A stretch of DNA of 64,000 nucleotides from Natronococcus sp. CG52 (GTDB lineage Archaea > Halobacteriota > Halobacteria > Halobacteriales > Natrialbaceae). The position numbers and the translations under genes were made by a program. The stretch lies in the NCBI RefSeq assembly GCF_023913515.1, contig NZ_CP099391.1:1302001-1366000 (forward strand), read 5' to 3'. The notes under the pieces were generated by a model. It was not told the DNA's origin, searched no databases, and worked only from the letters and a program-made list of their open reading frames with translations. This document shows positions 32,440 through 42,129 of the stretch, piece by piece. How positions within the stretch are numbered: the first letter of the stretch is position 1; every line of letters begins with the position of its first letter.

Positions 32440-33255
32440 GTGAAACGCCGTCCGTTCCTTCAAGCGATTGCAACCGGAGGTGCCCTCCTCTCGGCCGGCT
32501 GTGTGGAATCGATCCCGTTCACGACGACACGACTCGAGTCGGAGGACGTGTTCGAGGAGCACTGGTACGAGGAGACGGAACTGATCGTCCAGTTCCGCGA
32601 GGACGTCGACGTCGAACGCGCAGTCCTGACCGAACTCGGGACCGACGAGGAGTACGAGACGGTCGAACGGCCCGGTTCGACCGTTCGATTCCCGGTCGTC
32701 TTCCCGGAGCGACGGGAGACGTACCTCTCTCGTTCGTTGCGCGTCGCAGCCGAAACGCCTGACGGAGAGGCTCCGCTGAGGGTGGGAGGCCCGGTCCACG
32801 CGTACGTAGACGTGGTCGAATCCCTTCTGGACGGTCGAGCCCGACTCGAGATCGAAAGCCAAACCGACGCACCGCTGCTCGTCGGGTTCGTCGGCATCTA
32901 CGGCGACGTCCCGAACCCGACGGCCGACCCGCAGAGCGATTCGTTCGACCGGTCGACGCTCGAGACAGGACCCGGCGTCGTCGGCGTCGGCGAGAACCGG
33001 CCAATGTCGCCGTCCAGAACCGATCTCGTCGTTCCGCCCGGAGAGACCCGGTCCTTCGAGACGACGTACGCGCCGTTCGCGTTCCCGAACGACGCCGACG
33101 AGATCGACTGCGACGGTACCGAACGCCGGGGGCAGATTGCGGTCGTCCACGGCTCGGGGGGCAGCGCCGCCTACGGCTTCACGTACCGTCTCGAAGGCGA
33201 CCCGGAGGCCCTGGACGGGGACGCGACGGTCTGTGACGGACTCGATTCCGGGTGA
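32440..33255 (+). CDS. Tat lipoprotein of unknown function
   Basis: A 271-residue exported protein. The N terminus, read as MKRRPFLQAIATGGALLSAGC from a GTG start, has twin arginines and a lipobox (LLSAGC, Cys at residue 21). The mature part is beta-rich, with no cysteine-based or catalytic motif recognised; segments such as ETELIVQFREDVDVERAVL and VPPGETRSFETTYAPFAF suggest an immunoglobulin-like fold. GTG 32440 is chosen because the open frame upstream lacks a signal and a TATA-like box lies 27 nt before it. Confidence 0.72.
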   Translation: MKRRPFLQAIATGGALLSAGCVESIPFTTTRLESEDVFEEHWYEETELIVQFREDVDVERAVLTELGTDEEYETVERPGSTVRFPVVFPERRETYLSRSLRVAAETPDGEAPLRVGGPVHAYVDVVESLLDGRARLEIESQTDAPLLVGFVGIYGDVPNPTADPQSDSFDRSTLETGPGVVGVGENRPMSPSRTDLVVPPGETRSFETTYAPFAFPNDADEIDCDGTERRGQIAVVHGSGGSAAYGFTYRLEGDPEALDGDATVCDGLDSG

Positions 33256-33340
33256 TCGGCGGAAACTGCTCTCTCGCAGACGCCGACACGGCGGTTCCGC
33301 GACCGGTCGGTTCAAGGTATCAGCATCAAATACGGTCGAT

Positions 33341-35386
33341 ATGAACTCGGCCGGTCCTCCGCCGACGAAACGCGAGAACACGAGTTACGAACGACACGGC
33401 GACATCGTCGAGGATCCGTACCTCTGGCTCGAGAACGGCGGCGAGGCGGTCGACGAGTGGGTCGATCGACAGAACGAGTACGCCGACGCCTTCCTCGAGT
33501 CGGTCGACGTCCGCGAGGAGTTGCGACCCCGGTTCGAGTCGCTCGCGCGGACGATCGACTACGGGACGATCACGGCCGCTCCGGCGGGCTACTTTCAGGA
33601 GGTCGAACACCCCGAGGACGACCAGCCGGTCCTGTACTTCCGGGAGTCGCTCGAGGACGAGCGGGAGGTCCTCGTCGACCCCAACGAGTTCAGCGAGGAC
33701 GCCACGAAGTCGATGGGGTGGTGGACCGTCTCGCCGAACGGCGAGCGCCTCGCGTACGGCGTCGACGAGGGGGGCAACGAGCTGTACGACGTGGCCGTCG
33801 TCGAAGTCCTCTCGGGAACCGTCGTCGAGGAGCTGTCAGACCTCGGCCGCGTGAATCCCGGAATGTTCGCGTGGACACCCGAGGGATTCTACTACGGTCG
33901 CACCGGTCTGGTCGACGAGGCCCAACTCGAGAAGGCGATCCGCTACCACGAGCACGGCGACGATCCCGACGAGGACGAACTCGTCCGCGAGGTCGACGAG
34001 CCGTCCACGTGGCCGCTTCTCTCGACGGATCGGGACGGAACCCACCTGCTCGTCGCGCTCGTGACCGGCTGGGAGCGAAGCGACCTGCTGTACGTCGAGG
34101 TCGGCAAAACCGATCTGACGTCCGTCATCACCGATTCGGAACACTTCTACACGCCGTTGATCCACGGCGACACGGCGTACGTACGAACCGACCTGGACGC
34201 ACCGTACTACCGATTCCTCGAACTCGATCTCTCGGGCGACGTCGGCGAGGTCGACCCCGCGGAGTTGCCCGAAATCGTCCCCGAACGCGACGCGATCGTC
34301 ACGGGTGCGACGATCGCGGACGATCGCCTGCTGGTCCAGTACGAGCGCGCGGCGGTCTCCGAACTCGAGGCGTTCGACCTCGGGGGCGACCACCTGCGCT
34401 CGATCGATCTGCCCGGGACGGGGACGGTGACCGGGCTAAGCGGCAACCGCGACGCGCCCGAGGCGTTCTTCAGCTACCAGTCGTTCGACCACCCGCCCGC
34501 GGTGTTCCGCTACGACCTCGACGCGGACCACGCCGAGGAACTGGACCGACCCGACGTCGCCCTCGAGTTCGACGTGACCGTCGAACAGGTCCGGTACGAG
34601 TCGGCCGACGGGACCGAGGTCCCGATGTTCGTCGTTCATCGCGCCGGCCTCGAGCGCGACGGCGACAACCCGACGCTGCTGTACGGCTACGGCGGCTTCG
34701 AGAACAGCCTGACGCCGGGCTTCCAGAAGTTCGGCCGCGAGTTTCTCCGCTCGGGCGGGGTCTACGCCCAGGCGAACCTCCGCGGCGGCGGCGAGTTCGG
34801 AAAGGAGTGGCACGAGGCGGCCCGCCACGAGCACAAGCAGAACACGTTCGACGACATGATTGCCGCCGCGGAGTACCTGATCGACGAGGGGTACACCTCG
34901 AGCGAGCGGCTGGCGATCCAGGGCGGCTCGAACGGCGGGCTAACCGTCGGCGCCGTGCTGACCCAGCGGCCGGACCTGATGACGGCGGTCTGCTGTCACG
35001 TTCCCCTGCTCGATATGCTTCGCTTCCACAGCTTTCTGCTCGGCGCGTCCTGGACGAGCGAGTACGGGTCGCCCGACGATCCGGAGGCCTACGAGTGGAT
35101 CGAGGAGTACTCGCCGTATCATAACGTATCGGGCGGCGAGGACGGCCCCGAGTATCCGGCCGTCTTCTTCAAGACCGCCGAGGGCGACACTCGCGTCCAC
35201 CCGGTTCACGCCTGGAAGATGGCCGCCCGCATGCAAGCCGTCGCGGACGGCGGCCCGTTCCTCTGCAAGACCAACCGCGACACCGGTCACGGGACGGGCA
35301 AGCCGACCTGGATGGTCGTCGAGGAGCAACTGGACGTCTGGTCGTTCGTCTTCGACCGGCTCGAGGGCGACTACGTCGAGCCGTAG
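33341..35386 (+). CDS. Prolyl oligopeptidase family serine peptidase (S9)
   Basis: A 681-residue S9A-type peptidase. The N-terminal half is the beta-propeller (DIVEDPYLWLENGG, SPNGERLAYGVDEGGNELY, later YGRTGLVD), which restricts access to short peptides. The C-terminal alpha/beta-hydrolase domain holds the triad: Ser530 in GGSNGG, Asp616 in GDTRVHP and His650 in DTGHG. It cleaves short peptides after proline in the cytosol. ATG 33341 matches the family N terminus PPPTKRENTSYERHGD; there is no signal peptide. Confidence 0.94.
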   Translation: MNSAGPPPTKRENTSYERHGDIVEDPYLWLENGGEAVDEWVDRQNEYADAFLESVDVREELRPRFESLARTIDYGTITAAPAGYFQEVEHPEDDQPVLYFRESLEDEREVLVDPNEFSEDATKSMGWWTVSPNGERLAYGVDEGGNELYDVAVVEVLSGTVVEELSDLGRVNPGMFAWTPEGFYYGRTGLVDEAQLEKAIRYHEHGDDPDEDELVREVDEPSTWPLLSTDRDGTHLLVALVTGWERSDLLYVEVGKTDLTSVITDSEHFYTPLIHGDTAYVRTDLDAPYYRFLELDLSGDVGEVDPAELPEIVPERDAIVTGATIADDRLLVQYERAAVSELEAFDLGGDHLRSIDLPGTGTVTGLSGNRDAPEAFFSYQSFDHPPAVFRYDLDADHAEELDRPDVALEFDVTVEQVRYESADGTEVPMFVVHRAGLERDGDNPTLLYGYGGFENSLTPGFQKFGREFLRSGGVYAQANLRGGGEFGKEWHEAARHEHKQNTFDDMIAAAEYLIDEGYTSSERLAIQGGSNGGLTVGAVLTQRPDLMTAVCCHVPLLDMLRFHSFLLGASWTSEYGSPDDPEAYEWIEEYSPYHNVSGGEDGPEYPAVFFKTAEGDTRVHPVHAWKMAARMQAVADGGPFLCKTNRDTGHGTGKPTWMVVEEQLDVWSFVFDRLEGDYVEP

Positions 35387-35527
35387 TCCGGACGCGGAGT
35401 CCCACGGTCGTCGCGTTTCGAACGCCCGACGCCTCCACGCGATCGATCGAATCGACTACAGTCGGTCGCTCGACGCATTCTGTTGCGACCCCCGGTACTA
35501 TGACGGCCACAGGTGTAGGCCGGGTAC

Positions 35528-36760
35528 ATGTCCGAGGGGGCCTCCCGCTATCGGTGGCGATTCGTCGTCGCCGCGGCGCTCGCCGCCGGTCTCGCCGGCA
35601 CCTACCAGTTCGTCTGGCCGGTGCTCCGGGATCCGATCGTCACCGAGTCCGGCGCCTCGAGCGTCACGATCGGGACCGTATTCACCGTCCTGGTCGTCAC
35701 CCAGACGCTCGCGGCGTTCCCGTCGGGGTGGGTCCGCGACCGCGTCGGGCCGCGGATCCCGATGCTGGTCGCGACGCTGTTCGTCGTCGTCGGCTACGCT
35801 GGCGTCGCGCTCGTCCCCGGGGTACCCGAACTCTACCTCTGGTTCGCGATCGGCGGCGCGGGCGTCGGCATCGCCTACAACGTGGCGATCAACACGCCCG
35901 CGGAGTGGTTCCGCACCCGCCGCGGGCTGACGACCGGCGTGGTGAGCATGTCGTTTAGCCTGACGAGTTTCGTCCTCGTTCCGGTCCTCCGCTGGAGCGT
36001 CCACGCCGACTACGCCGCGACGATGCTCGCGCTCGCGGCCGCGGCGGGCGCCACCTCGCTGCTCGCCGCGCTCGTCCTCCGAGACCCGACGCCCGGAGGC
36101 GGAGCCGTCGACGCGACCGCGACCGACGGCGGAACCAGGCCCGTCGGTGACGATGCCTCCGCCGAGCCGGAACGAGTCGTCCCCTGGAGGGCGATGATCC
36201 GAACCCGTGAGTTCTGGCTACTGTATGCGATCTTCGTCGCCGTCAACGGCGTGGGGCTCATGGTCCTCGAGAAGGCGGTCACCTACGGGAGCCAGCTGGG
36301 TTTTACCGGGGCCCAGGCGACCGCTGCGGCGGCGGTCATCGCGCTCGGGCAGGGGATGGGCGTGCTCTTCGGCGGGGCGGCCTCCGATAAACTCGGGCCG
36401 AAACGAACGATCGCCGGCTCGCTGTTCCTCTCGGGGATCGCCGTCTGCGGGATCGTCTCGGCGGACCAGCTCGGCCTCGGCTGGGTCTTCGTCGCCTGTG
36501 TCGGGCTCGTGATGTTCTTTCGGAGCCCCGCGTTCGGCATCCTGCCGGGCGTGGTCAACCAGCGCTACGGACAGGCGTACGCCTCGGAGAACTACGGCGT
36601 CATGCTCACGGCAAAGCTCTGGGGCGGCGTCTTCGGCGGCACCCTTACCAGCCTGCTCGTCGCGCGGGTCGGCTGGTCCGCGACGTTCCTCGTCGGCGCG
36701 GCGCTGGCCCTCGGCGTCGGTGCGCTCGCGCTCGTCGCGTTCCACCGTGAAACCGCATGA
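35528..36760 (+). CDS. MFS transporter, OFA-like
   Basis: A 410-residue major facilitator with about 12 membrane segments. The loop 2-3 motif GWVRDRVGPRIPML, the repeated motif SDKLGPKRTI between segments 8 and 9, and the general length resemble the oxalate/formate antiporter (OFA) family. A hydrophilic, acidic central loop (about residues 190-225) joins the halves. The substrate is not predictable; a monocarboxylate is the family expectation. It is convergent with the helicase gene. Confidence 0.8.
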   Translation: MSEGASRYRWRFVVAAALAAGLAGTYQFVWPVLRDPIVTESGASSVTIGTVFTVLVVTQTLAAFPSGWVRDRVGPRIPMLVATLFVVVGYAGVALVPGVPELYLWFAIGGAGVGIAYNVAINTPAEWFRTRRGLTTGVVSMSFSLTSFVLVPVLRWSVHADYAATMLALAAAAGATSLLAALVLRDPTPGGGAVDATATDGGTRPVGDDASAEPERVVPWRAMIRTREFWLLYAIFVAVNGVGLMVLEKAVTYGSQLGFTGAQATAAAAVIALGQGMGVLFGGAASDKLGPKRTIAGSLFLSGIAVCGIVSADQLGLGWVFVACVGLVMFFRSPAFGILPGVVNQRYGQAYASENYGVMLTAKLWGGVFGGTLTSLLVARVGWSATFLVGAALALGVGALALVAFHRETA

Positions 36761-36776
36761 GCGGGACGGCCAAGAG

Positions 36777-39455
36777 CTACGAGTAGAACAGTGGCGGCCG
36801 GCGATCGCCGCCGTACTCGCCGTCAGGCAGGTAGGCGTCCAGCACGTCGACGTCCTCGTTCCCGAGAAGTTGATCCAGCACGTCGATCGCACACGCCCGG
36901 TGTAACGGCTGGTTGTCGTTCCCGCACTGGTCGTCCATCACGCAGGCCGGACAGCCGTCGGCGCGGCCGCAGTCGCAGTCGGCGATCAGGTCGCGCGCCC
37001 GCACCGCGACCGCCTCGAAGTTCTCGTAGATCGCCCGCGCGAAGCCGAGCCCGCCGTCGATCCCGTCGTAGATGAACCAGCCGCTGACCGGCTCGCGCTC
37101 GAGGCCGTTCGCGATCTCCCGAACGGTGGCCTCGGCCGCGGCGACGTTCCGGGGTTCCGCACCGCTCGCCGTATCTCCGGATTCCGCGTTCGGCTCCTGC
37201 TCGAGGTGCGAGTCGATCGAGAGCGTCGCGAGTCCGCCGAGGTCGCGCTTGTCGACCATCAACTCGAGCGGGGCGACGCCGATCGTCGCGTGCTCGGCGG
37301 CGTGGAGGCCGCCGGCGTAGCCGAGGTGTGCGGTCTCGGCGAGGTCGCCGTCCATCTCCGGCACCGAAAAGTCGCGATACTTCTCGACGAGTGCGGTCTC
37401 GACGCGGTCGGGCACCTCGAGCCAGCAGAGCTGCGTCTCGATCGACAGCGGCGGGTTCTCGGTCGGGATCCCCTGCTCCTTCTTCTCGCCGCCGTGGACG
37501 GCGACCTCGTCGTAGGTGCCGTGGTAGACCAGCACCCGGCCGGAGCCGAAGTGGAGCGTGAACGCACCGACGTCGCGGGACTCCTCCGAGACGGCGTCGA
37601 GAACCGTCACGTCGGTTCGGGTCCGCGTGTAGTAGTCGACGTCCGTCGGCCGGAGCGTCACTGTGGGTCGCGGCGAGCTACGGTCGACCTCGCACACCTC
37701 GTACTGCTGACCCTGGTGAAGCCTGACCGCTCCTTCGTGGAAGTCCCGCAGAACGCGCTCCTCGGCGAGGGGCTCCATCCCCGGGTCGTGCGCCTCGTCG
37801 ACGCCGTCCGCGAGTTCGACCTCGTACTCCTCTCCCGACGTCGCGTACAGCGAGATCGATCCCTGCGGCCGCGGCGGGCCGACGTACGAGACGCCCGTCT
37901 CGAGGTGGCCCGCAAGCTGGCCCGCGCGCCGCCACATCTCGACGGCGCGCTCGAGGCGCTCGCGGTCGGCGAACTCGTCGGCGTCGGCCTCCTCGAGCGC
38001 GAGTTCGTCGGCCGCACACCGGAGATGTCGAGCGAAGACGGCGTCGTTGTCGACGTCGACGACCGCGTCCTCGACGTCGCTCTCGAGCAGGTAGTCGGGA
38101 TTCGAGACGACGTACTGGTCGAGGGTTCGGTGATCGGCGACGAGCACCGAGAGCGCGCGCTTGGTGCCACGGCCCGCGCGGCCGATTTGCTGCCAGAACG
38201 ACTGTCGCTGACCGGGATAGCCGAGCTGGACCGTCGCGTCCATCTCGCCGACGTTGATCCCCAACTCGAGGGCGTTCGTCGAGGCGACGCCGTCGAGGAT
38301 GCCCGTTTTGAGCTGGTGTTCGGTGCCGTGGCGGTTGGCCCGCGAGTGACCCGCGTGGTAAGGCTGGATCGCGCTGCCGCGGTCGGGGTTCGTGTAGTAC
38401 CGCCGTCGGTCGCGGCGGTGTTTCGACGCGCGCTTGACCGAGAGTTCCGCCAGCTTTCTCGAGGGCGTAAACAGCAGCGTCTGGGCGTCGTGGTAGGTCA
38501 GGTGCGAGAGCAGTTTCGGCGCCTCGACGGTCGCCGGGACCCGCTCGACGATGGCGTCCTCCGTCTCGTCGGTCTCGCCGCCGCCCTCCTCTCCCTCCTC
38601 ACCGTCCTCGCTCTCTCGCGCACGAGGCGGGGGATTCCAGAGCACGAGATCCCGCGGCCCCGTCGGCGAGCCGTCCTCGTCGACGACGGCGACCGGTTCG
38701 TCGATCAGCGCGCTCGAGTGCGCTCCCGGATTGCCGATCGTCGCGCTCGTGAGGACGAACTGCGGGTCGGCGCCGTAGTAGTCGAGGACGCGCTTCAACC
38801 GGCGGACGATCCAGGCGACGTGCATGCCGTGGACGCCGGTGTAGGTGTGGGACTCGTCGATCACGAGGAGGTCGCAGGCCGAGAGGAATCGCGCCCAGCG
38901 GTCGTGATCGTGCAGGTAGGTGTTCACCCCCGCGAAGTTCGAAATCACGACGTCGGCGTCCTCGCGGATCCGCCGGCGCGTCTCGCCGGACTCGGTGTCG
39001 CCGTCGTAGACCCGAACCGAAATATCGAGTCCGAGATCGTCGAAGAAGTCGTTCAGTTCCCGCTCCTGGTCCCGCGAGAGCGCCTTCGTGGGGTAGAGCA
39101 CGTACGCCGTCGCGTCCTCGTTTCGAGCGCGCGCCTCGAGGTAGTTCCGGGCGATCTGGAGGGCGTAGATCCGGGTCTTGCCCGATGAGGTGCTCGTCGC
39201 CGCGCACACGTTCTCGTCCCGTCCGAGCGCGGAGAGCGCTTCGGCCTGGTGAGAGAAGAGGTCGTCCTCGAGCGGCCCGGCGAGTTCGGGTCGGAGCACG
39301 TCCGCGTTCGGGGCCGTCGCCGCCGAACGGCCGGGAATCTCGAGGACGGAGACGTCCCCCTCCTCCCGATACCGGGGGAACGTGTCGATCAGCTCCTCGC
39401 CGGTGATCGGGATCGTTTTCGAGGAGTTGGTCCGCTCGTCGTCTTCGGTGTGCAT
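36777..39455 (-). CDS. DEAD/DEAH helicase with MrfA/Hrq1-type zinc domain
   Basis: An 892-residue superfamily 2 helicase. Motif I is STSSGKTRIYA (about residues 88-98), motif Ia region LYPTKALSRDQ, motif II DESH (about 200-203), motif III TSATIGNP, and motif VI QQIGRAGRG. The C-terminal DUF1998/MZB region has five cysteines in CDCGRADGCPAC and QCGND (about 827-844), a zinc site of the kind found in MrfA (YprA) and fungal Hrq1. Its start nearly touches the exonuclease gene's stop (1 nt), so the two form an operon like bacterial mrfAB, which repairs mitomycin-type damage. Repair here is inference. Confidence 0.88.
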   Translation of the reverse strand: MHTEDDERTNSSKTIPITGEELIDTFPRYREEGDVSVLEIPGRSAATAPNADVLRPELAGPLEDDLFSHQAEALSALGRDENVCAATSTSSGKTRIYALQIARNYLEARARNEDATAYVLYPTKALSRDQERELNDFFDDLGLDISVRVYDGDTESGETRRRIREDADVVISNFAGVNTYLHDHDRWARFLSACDLLVIDESHTYTGVHGMHVAWIVRRLKRVLDYYGADPQFVLTSATIGNPGAHSSALIDEPVAVVDEDGSPTGPRDLVLWNPPPRARESEDGEEGEEGGGETDETEDAIVERVPATVEAPKLLSHLTYHDAQTLLFTPSRKLAELSVKRASKHRRDRRRYYTNPDRGSAIQPYHAGHSRANRHGTEHQLKTGILDGVASTNALELGINVGEMDATVQLGYPGQRQSFWQQIGRAGRGTKRALSVLVADHRTLDQYVVSNPDYLLESDVEDAVVDVDNDAVFARHLRCAADELALEEADADEFADRERLERAVEMWRRAGQLAGHLETGVSYVGPPRPQGSISLYATSGEEYEVELADGVDEAHDPGMEPLAEERVLRDFHEGAVRLHQGQQYEVCEVDRSSPRPTVTLRPTDVDYYTRTRTDVTVLDAVSEESRDVGAFTLHFGSGRVLVYHGTYDEVAVHGGEKKEQGIPTENPPLSIETQLCWLEVPDRVETALVEKYRDFSVPEMDGDLAETAHLGYAGGLHAAEHATIGVAPLELMVDKRDLGGLATLSIDSHLEQEPNAESGDTASGAEPRNVAAAEATVREIANGLEREPVSGWFIYDGIDGGLGFARAIYENFEAVAVRARDLIADCDCGRADGCPACVMDDQCGNDNQPLHRACAIDVLDQLLGNEDVDVLDAYLPDGEYGGDRRPPLFYS

Positions 39456-39456
39456 A

Positions 39457-41022
39457 TCAGAAGTCACCCAATCCGGTCTGTTCGCCGTCGGTCGCGGTGT
39501 TCGAGGCCGATCTTCCCGAGCCGGAATCGCTCGAACCCGTCGATCCGGTCGTGTTCCCGTCCTGCGGCACCCGTTCCGCCTCTCGGAGTCGCTCGTAGAC
39601 GCGCCACAGCGCTCGGCAGTCGTCCTCGCAGTAAGCTTCGTGGCGGTCCCACTCGAGTTCCCGGCCGGTTCGCATAAACCGCTGGTAGGCCGCCGCAGTT
39701 TGCGCCCCGTCGAGGCCGGTCTCCCTCCCCTCGTAGCCGAGCGCGTCGGCGACGACCGCGAGTTCGTTCGTCCGGCCGGGAAGGATCGCGTTCTCGTTCC
39801 CGACCGCCCAGTAGTAGAGGTCGAACTGGGGGATCGACTCCCACTCGTCGACGTAGTAGGGGAGGTGGCGGGCGATGAAGGCTCCGAGGTGGCGGTAGTC
39901 GAACCGCCAGCCGTTCCAGGTGAGCAGCGCCCTGTTCGGGTGGACGCCGAGGAGCCAGTCGCAGAAGGCCTCGAGCACCGACACCGGGTCGTCGGGATCG
40001 TCGCGCTCGACGAACGCGCGGTGGGTGTCCGTCGCGGGATCGTAGACCCCGACCTGCCAGACGATCGTCGGCGAGAGGCCGTCGGTTTCGACGTCGAGAC
40101 ACAGCGGCGGCTCCGACCAGTTCTCGCCCGGCAGCGACTCGTCGGTGAGTCGTCGCGGCTCGCCCGTCTCGAGGACGGTCGCGTGGTGATGCATCGTACG
40201 CGCGCGGGTTCGACCGACGCCGGGACAGTCGGCGAGCGTCTCGATCGGCGTCTCGAGAAGCGCCGAGCGCGCCGTCACGCCGCGCTCAGCGAGCCGTCCG
40301 GCGGTTTTCGGGCCGACTCCGGAGACCGCCTCGAGGCCGAAGTCGGTCGCCGCGCGCGTGTCGGCGGCGACGGTACCGTCGGCTGCGAGTTCGAGGATGC
40401 CGATCGATTGCGAACCGCCGTATCCCTCGGCGGGGCCCGATCCCTGTACGCGAACGGAGACGCAGTCGTCGCCGGCGGGTTCGCAGCCGAGCGCGGGATC
40501 GTGATCGACGGCGCGGATCGTCCCGGACTCGGCTTCGAGGTGCCACAGCGCGTCGTAGCCGGCCGGTTCGCCGCCCGTCAGGACGGTCGTTACGCGGCCG
40601 GCGGGGAGCGCGTCGGTCAGCGCCGGCGCGTGCTCGAGAGTCGTCTCGAGGGCCGTCGGTCGGGTCGCCGTCGCGACGTCGTCGCAGACGAGGGCGACGA
40701 CGTCGGGATCGCACAGCGCGTTCGAGACCGCGTCGGGGGACACGCGAAGCGCGCTCGGTCCCTGGACGGCTGCAACCTCGAGACCCGGTGCGAGCGGCTG
40801 TCGGGAGATGCGACCGTCGCCGGTCTCGAGCGGCGGGTGAAAGGTCGGCGCGTCGAACGTCCGTCGAACGCGGGCGAACGCCTGCGACTCGCGCGACGGG
40901 CCGAGCACCCAGACGCCGTCGGGCTCGAGGGTCGCGTCGATATCCCGAAGCGTCGCGATCGGCCGATCGGCGATAGCCGACGGCGGGAGGGCGAGCAGGC
41001 GGGCGCCGTCGCGACCGGTCAT
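39457..41022 (-). CDS. DEDD exonuclease with helix-hairpin-helix motifs (MrfB-like)
   Basis: A 521-residue protein, first gene of the helicase operon. Two helix-hairpin-helix motifs occur at about residues 234-250 (VSGVGPKTAGRLAERGV) and 265-277 (DCPGVGRTRARTM). The C-terminal part is a YprB/MrfB-type DEDD exonuclease: CLDVETDGLSP (about 308-318), LTWNGWRFDYRHLGAF and the closing YCEDDCRALWRVYE. The N-terminal 220 residues have no recognised family. ATG 41022 is chosen over ATG 41064 because it starts the compact acidic-hydrophobic domain. Helix-hairpin-helix plus exonuclease plus partner helicase suggest DNA damage processing. Confidence 0.83.
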   Translation of the reverse strand: MTGRDGARLLALPPSAIADRPIATLRDIDATLEPDGVWVLGPSRESQAFARVRRTFDAPTFHPPLETGDGRISRQPLAPGLEVAAVQGPSALRVSPDAVSNALCDPDVVALVCDDVATATRPTALETTLEHAPALTDALPAGRVTTVLTGGEPAGYDALWHLEAESGTIRAVDHDPALGCEPAGDDCVSVRVQGSGPAEGYGGSQSIGILELAADGTVAADTRAATDFGLEAVSGVGPKTAGRLAERGVTARSALLETPIETLADCPGVGRTRARTMHHHATVLETGEPRRLTDESLPGENWSEPPLCLDVETDGLSPTIVWQVGVYDPATDTHRAFVERDDPDDPVSVLEAFCDWLLGVHPNRALLTWNGWRFDYRHLGAFIARHLPYYVDEWESIPQFDLYYWAVGNENAILPGRTNELAVVADALGYEGRETGLDGAQTAAAYQRFMRTGRELEWDRHEAYCEDDCRALWRVYERLREAERVPQDGNTTGSTGSSDSGSGRSASNTATDGEQTGLGDF

Positions 41023-41112
41023 TGATCCTCGAGAGACGTCCGGAGACAAAGAGGGTTTGGTCACCGGGGTGAAAGTGAAGGCGTTTGTACGGGCGATTCA
41101 AATGGAGCGACA

Positions 41113-42129
41113 ATGCAACAGTACCTCGATCTCGTCGACTCCGTGCTTTCGGACGGGTCGTACAAGCCCAACCGAACCGGCGTCGACACGATTTCGTCGT
41201 TCAGCGAGCACTACGAGGTCGACCTCCAAGAGGGGTACCCGCTGCTCACGACGAAGCAGATGGACGGCTATCGGTGGAACTCGATGCTTCACGAGGTCTG
41301 CTGGTACCTCTCGGGCGAGGAGCACATCCGCACCCTTCGCGAGGAAACCAAGATCTGGGACGCCTGGGCAGACGACGAAGGGCGACTCGACACCGCTTAC
41401 GGCCGGTTCTGGCGGCGGTACCCGGTTCCGGACGGAGAGAGCCAGCTCGAGGGCGAAAGCTGGCCCGACGCCTCCCAACAGTGGGTCACCGAGGAGGAAG
41501 ACGGCCGCCGCACGTTCGACCAGCTCCAGTACGTGATCGACACGCTCTCCGACTCGCCGAACTCCCGGCGGCTCGTGGTCAACGCCTGGCATCCCGCCAA
41601 CGCGGCCGTCTCGATGCTGCCGCCGTGTCACTACTCGTTCGTCTTCAACGTCCAGGGAGACCGGTTGAACTGCCACCTCACTCAGCGCTCGGGCGACGTC
41701 GCGCTCGGGATTCCGTTCAACATCGCCGCCTACGCGCTCCTCACGAAGGTGATCGCCCAGCAGACCGGCTTCGAGCCCGGGACCTTCGCCCACACCGTCG
41801 TCGACTCGCACGTCTACTGCGGCCGCGGCGAGCGCGGCGAGTGGTACGCCGACAACCTCGAGGAGCTCCAGTCGAGGCTCGCGGACGCCGACGAGCGCGA
41901 GGACTACCTCGAGGTTCGCGAGTGGCTCGAGTCCGAAGCCCCCGCCGAGGTCGAGGGTGAGGAACGCTTCGATCACGTTCCCGGCCTGCTCGAGCAGCTG
42001 TCCCGCGAACCGCTCGAACGACCGACACTCGAGGTCGCCGACGTCTCCATCGACGAACTGTCCGCGGACGACCTCGAGTTGAAGAACTACGACTCCCACG
42101 AGGGACTCGAGTTCGCGGTGGCCGAATGA
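41113..42129 (+). CDS. thyA: Thymidylate synthase
   Basis: A 338-residue ThyA, methylating dUMP with methylene-tetrahydrofolate. The N-terminal SYKPNRTGVDTISSF has the phosphate-binding Arg, and the catalytic cysteine lies in MLPPCHYSF (about residue 176), followed by LTQRSGDVALGIPFNIAAYA and the DSHVYC nucleotide-binding segment. About 60 residues longer than the E. coli enzyme, with an acidic insert (about 255-300) that is common in haloarchaea. The last codons overlap the folA start as ATGA (42126-42129). Confidence 0.96.
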   Translation: MQQYLDLVDSVLSDGSYKPNRTGVDTISSFSEHYEVDLQEGYPLLTTKQMDGYRWNSMLHEVCWYLSGEEHIRTLREETKIWDAWADDEGRLDTAYGRFWRRYPVPDGESQLEGESWPDASQQWVTEEEDGRRTFDQLQYVIDTLSDSPNSRRLVVNAWHPANAAVSMLPPCHYSFVFNVQGDRLNCHLTQRSGDVALGIPFNIAAYALLTKVIAQQTGFEPGTFAHTVVDSHVYCGRGERGEWYADNLEELQSRLADADEREDYLEVREWLESEAPAEVEGEERFDHVPGLLEQLSREPLERPTLEVADVSIDELSADDLELKNYDSHEGLEFAVAE

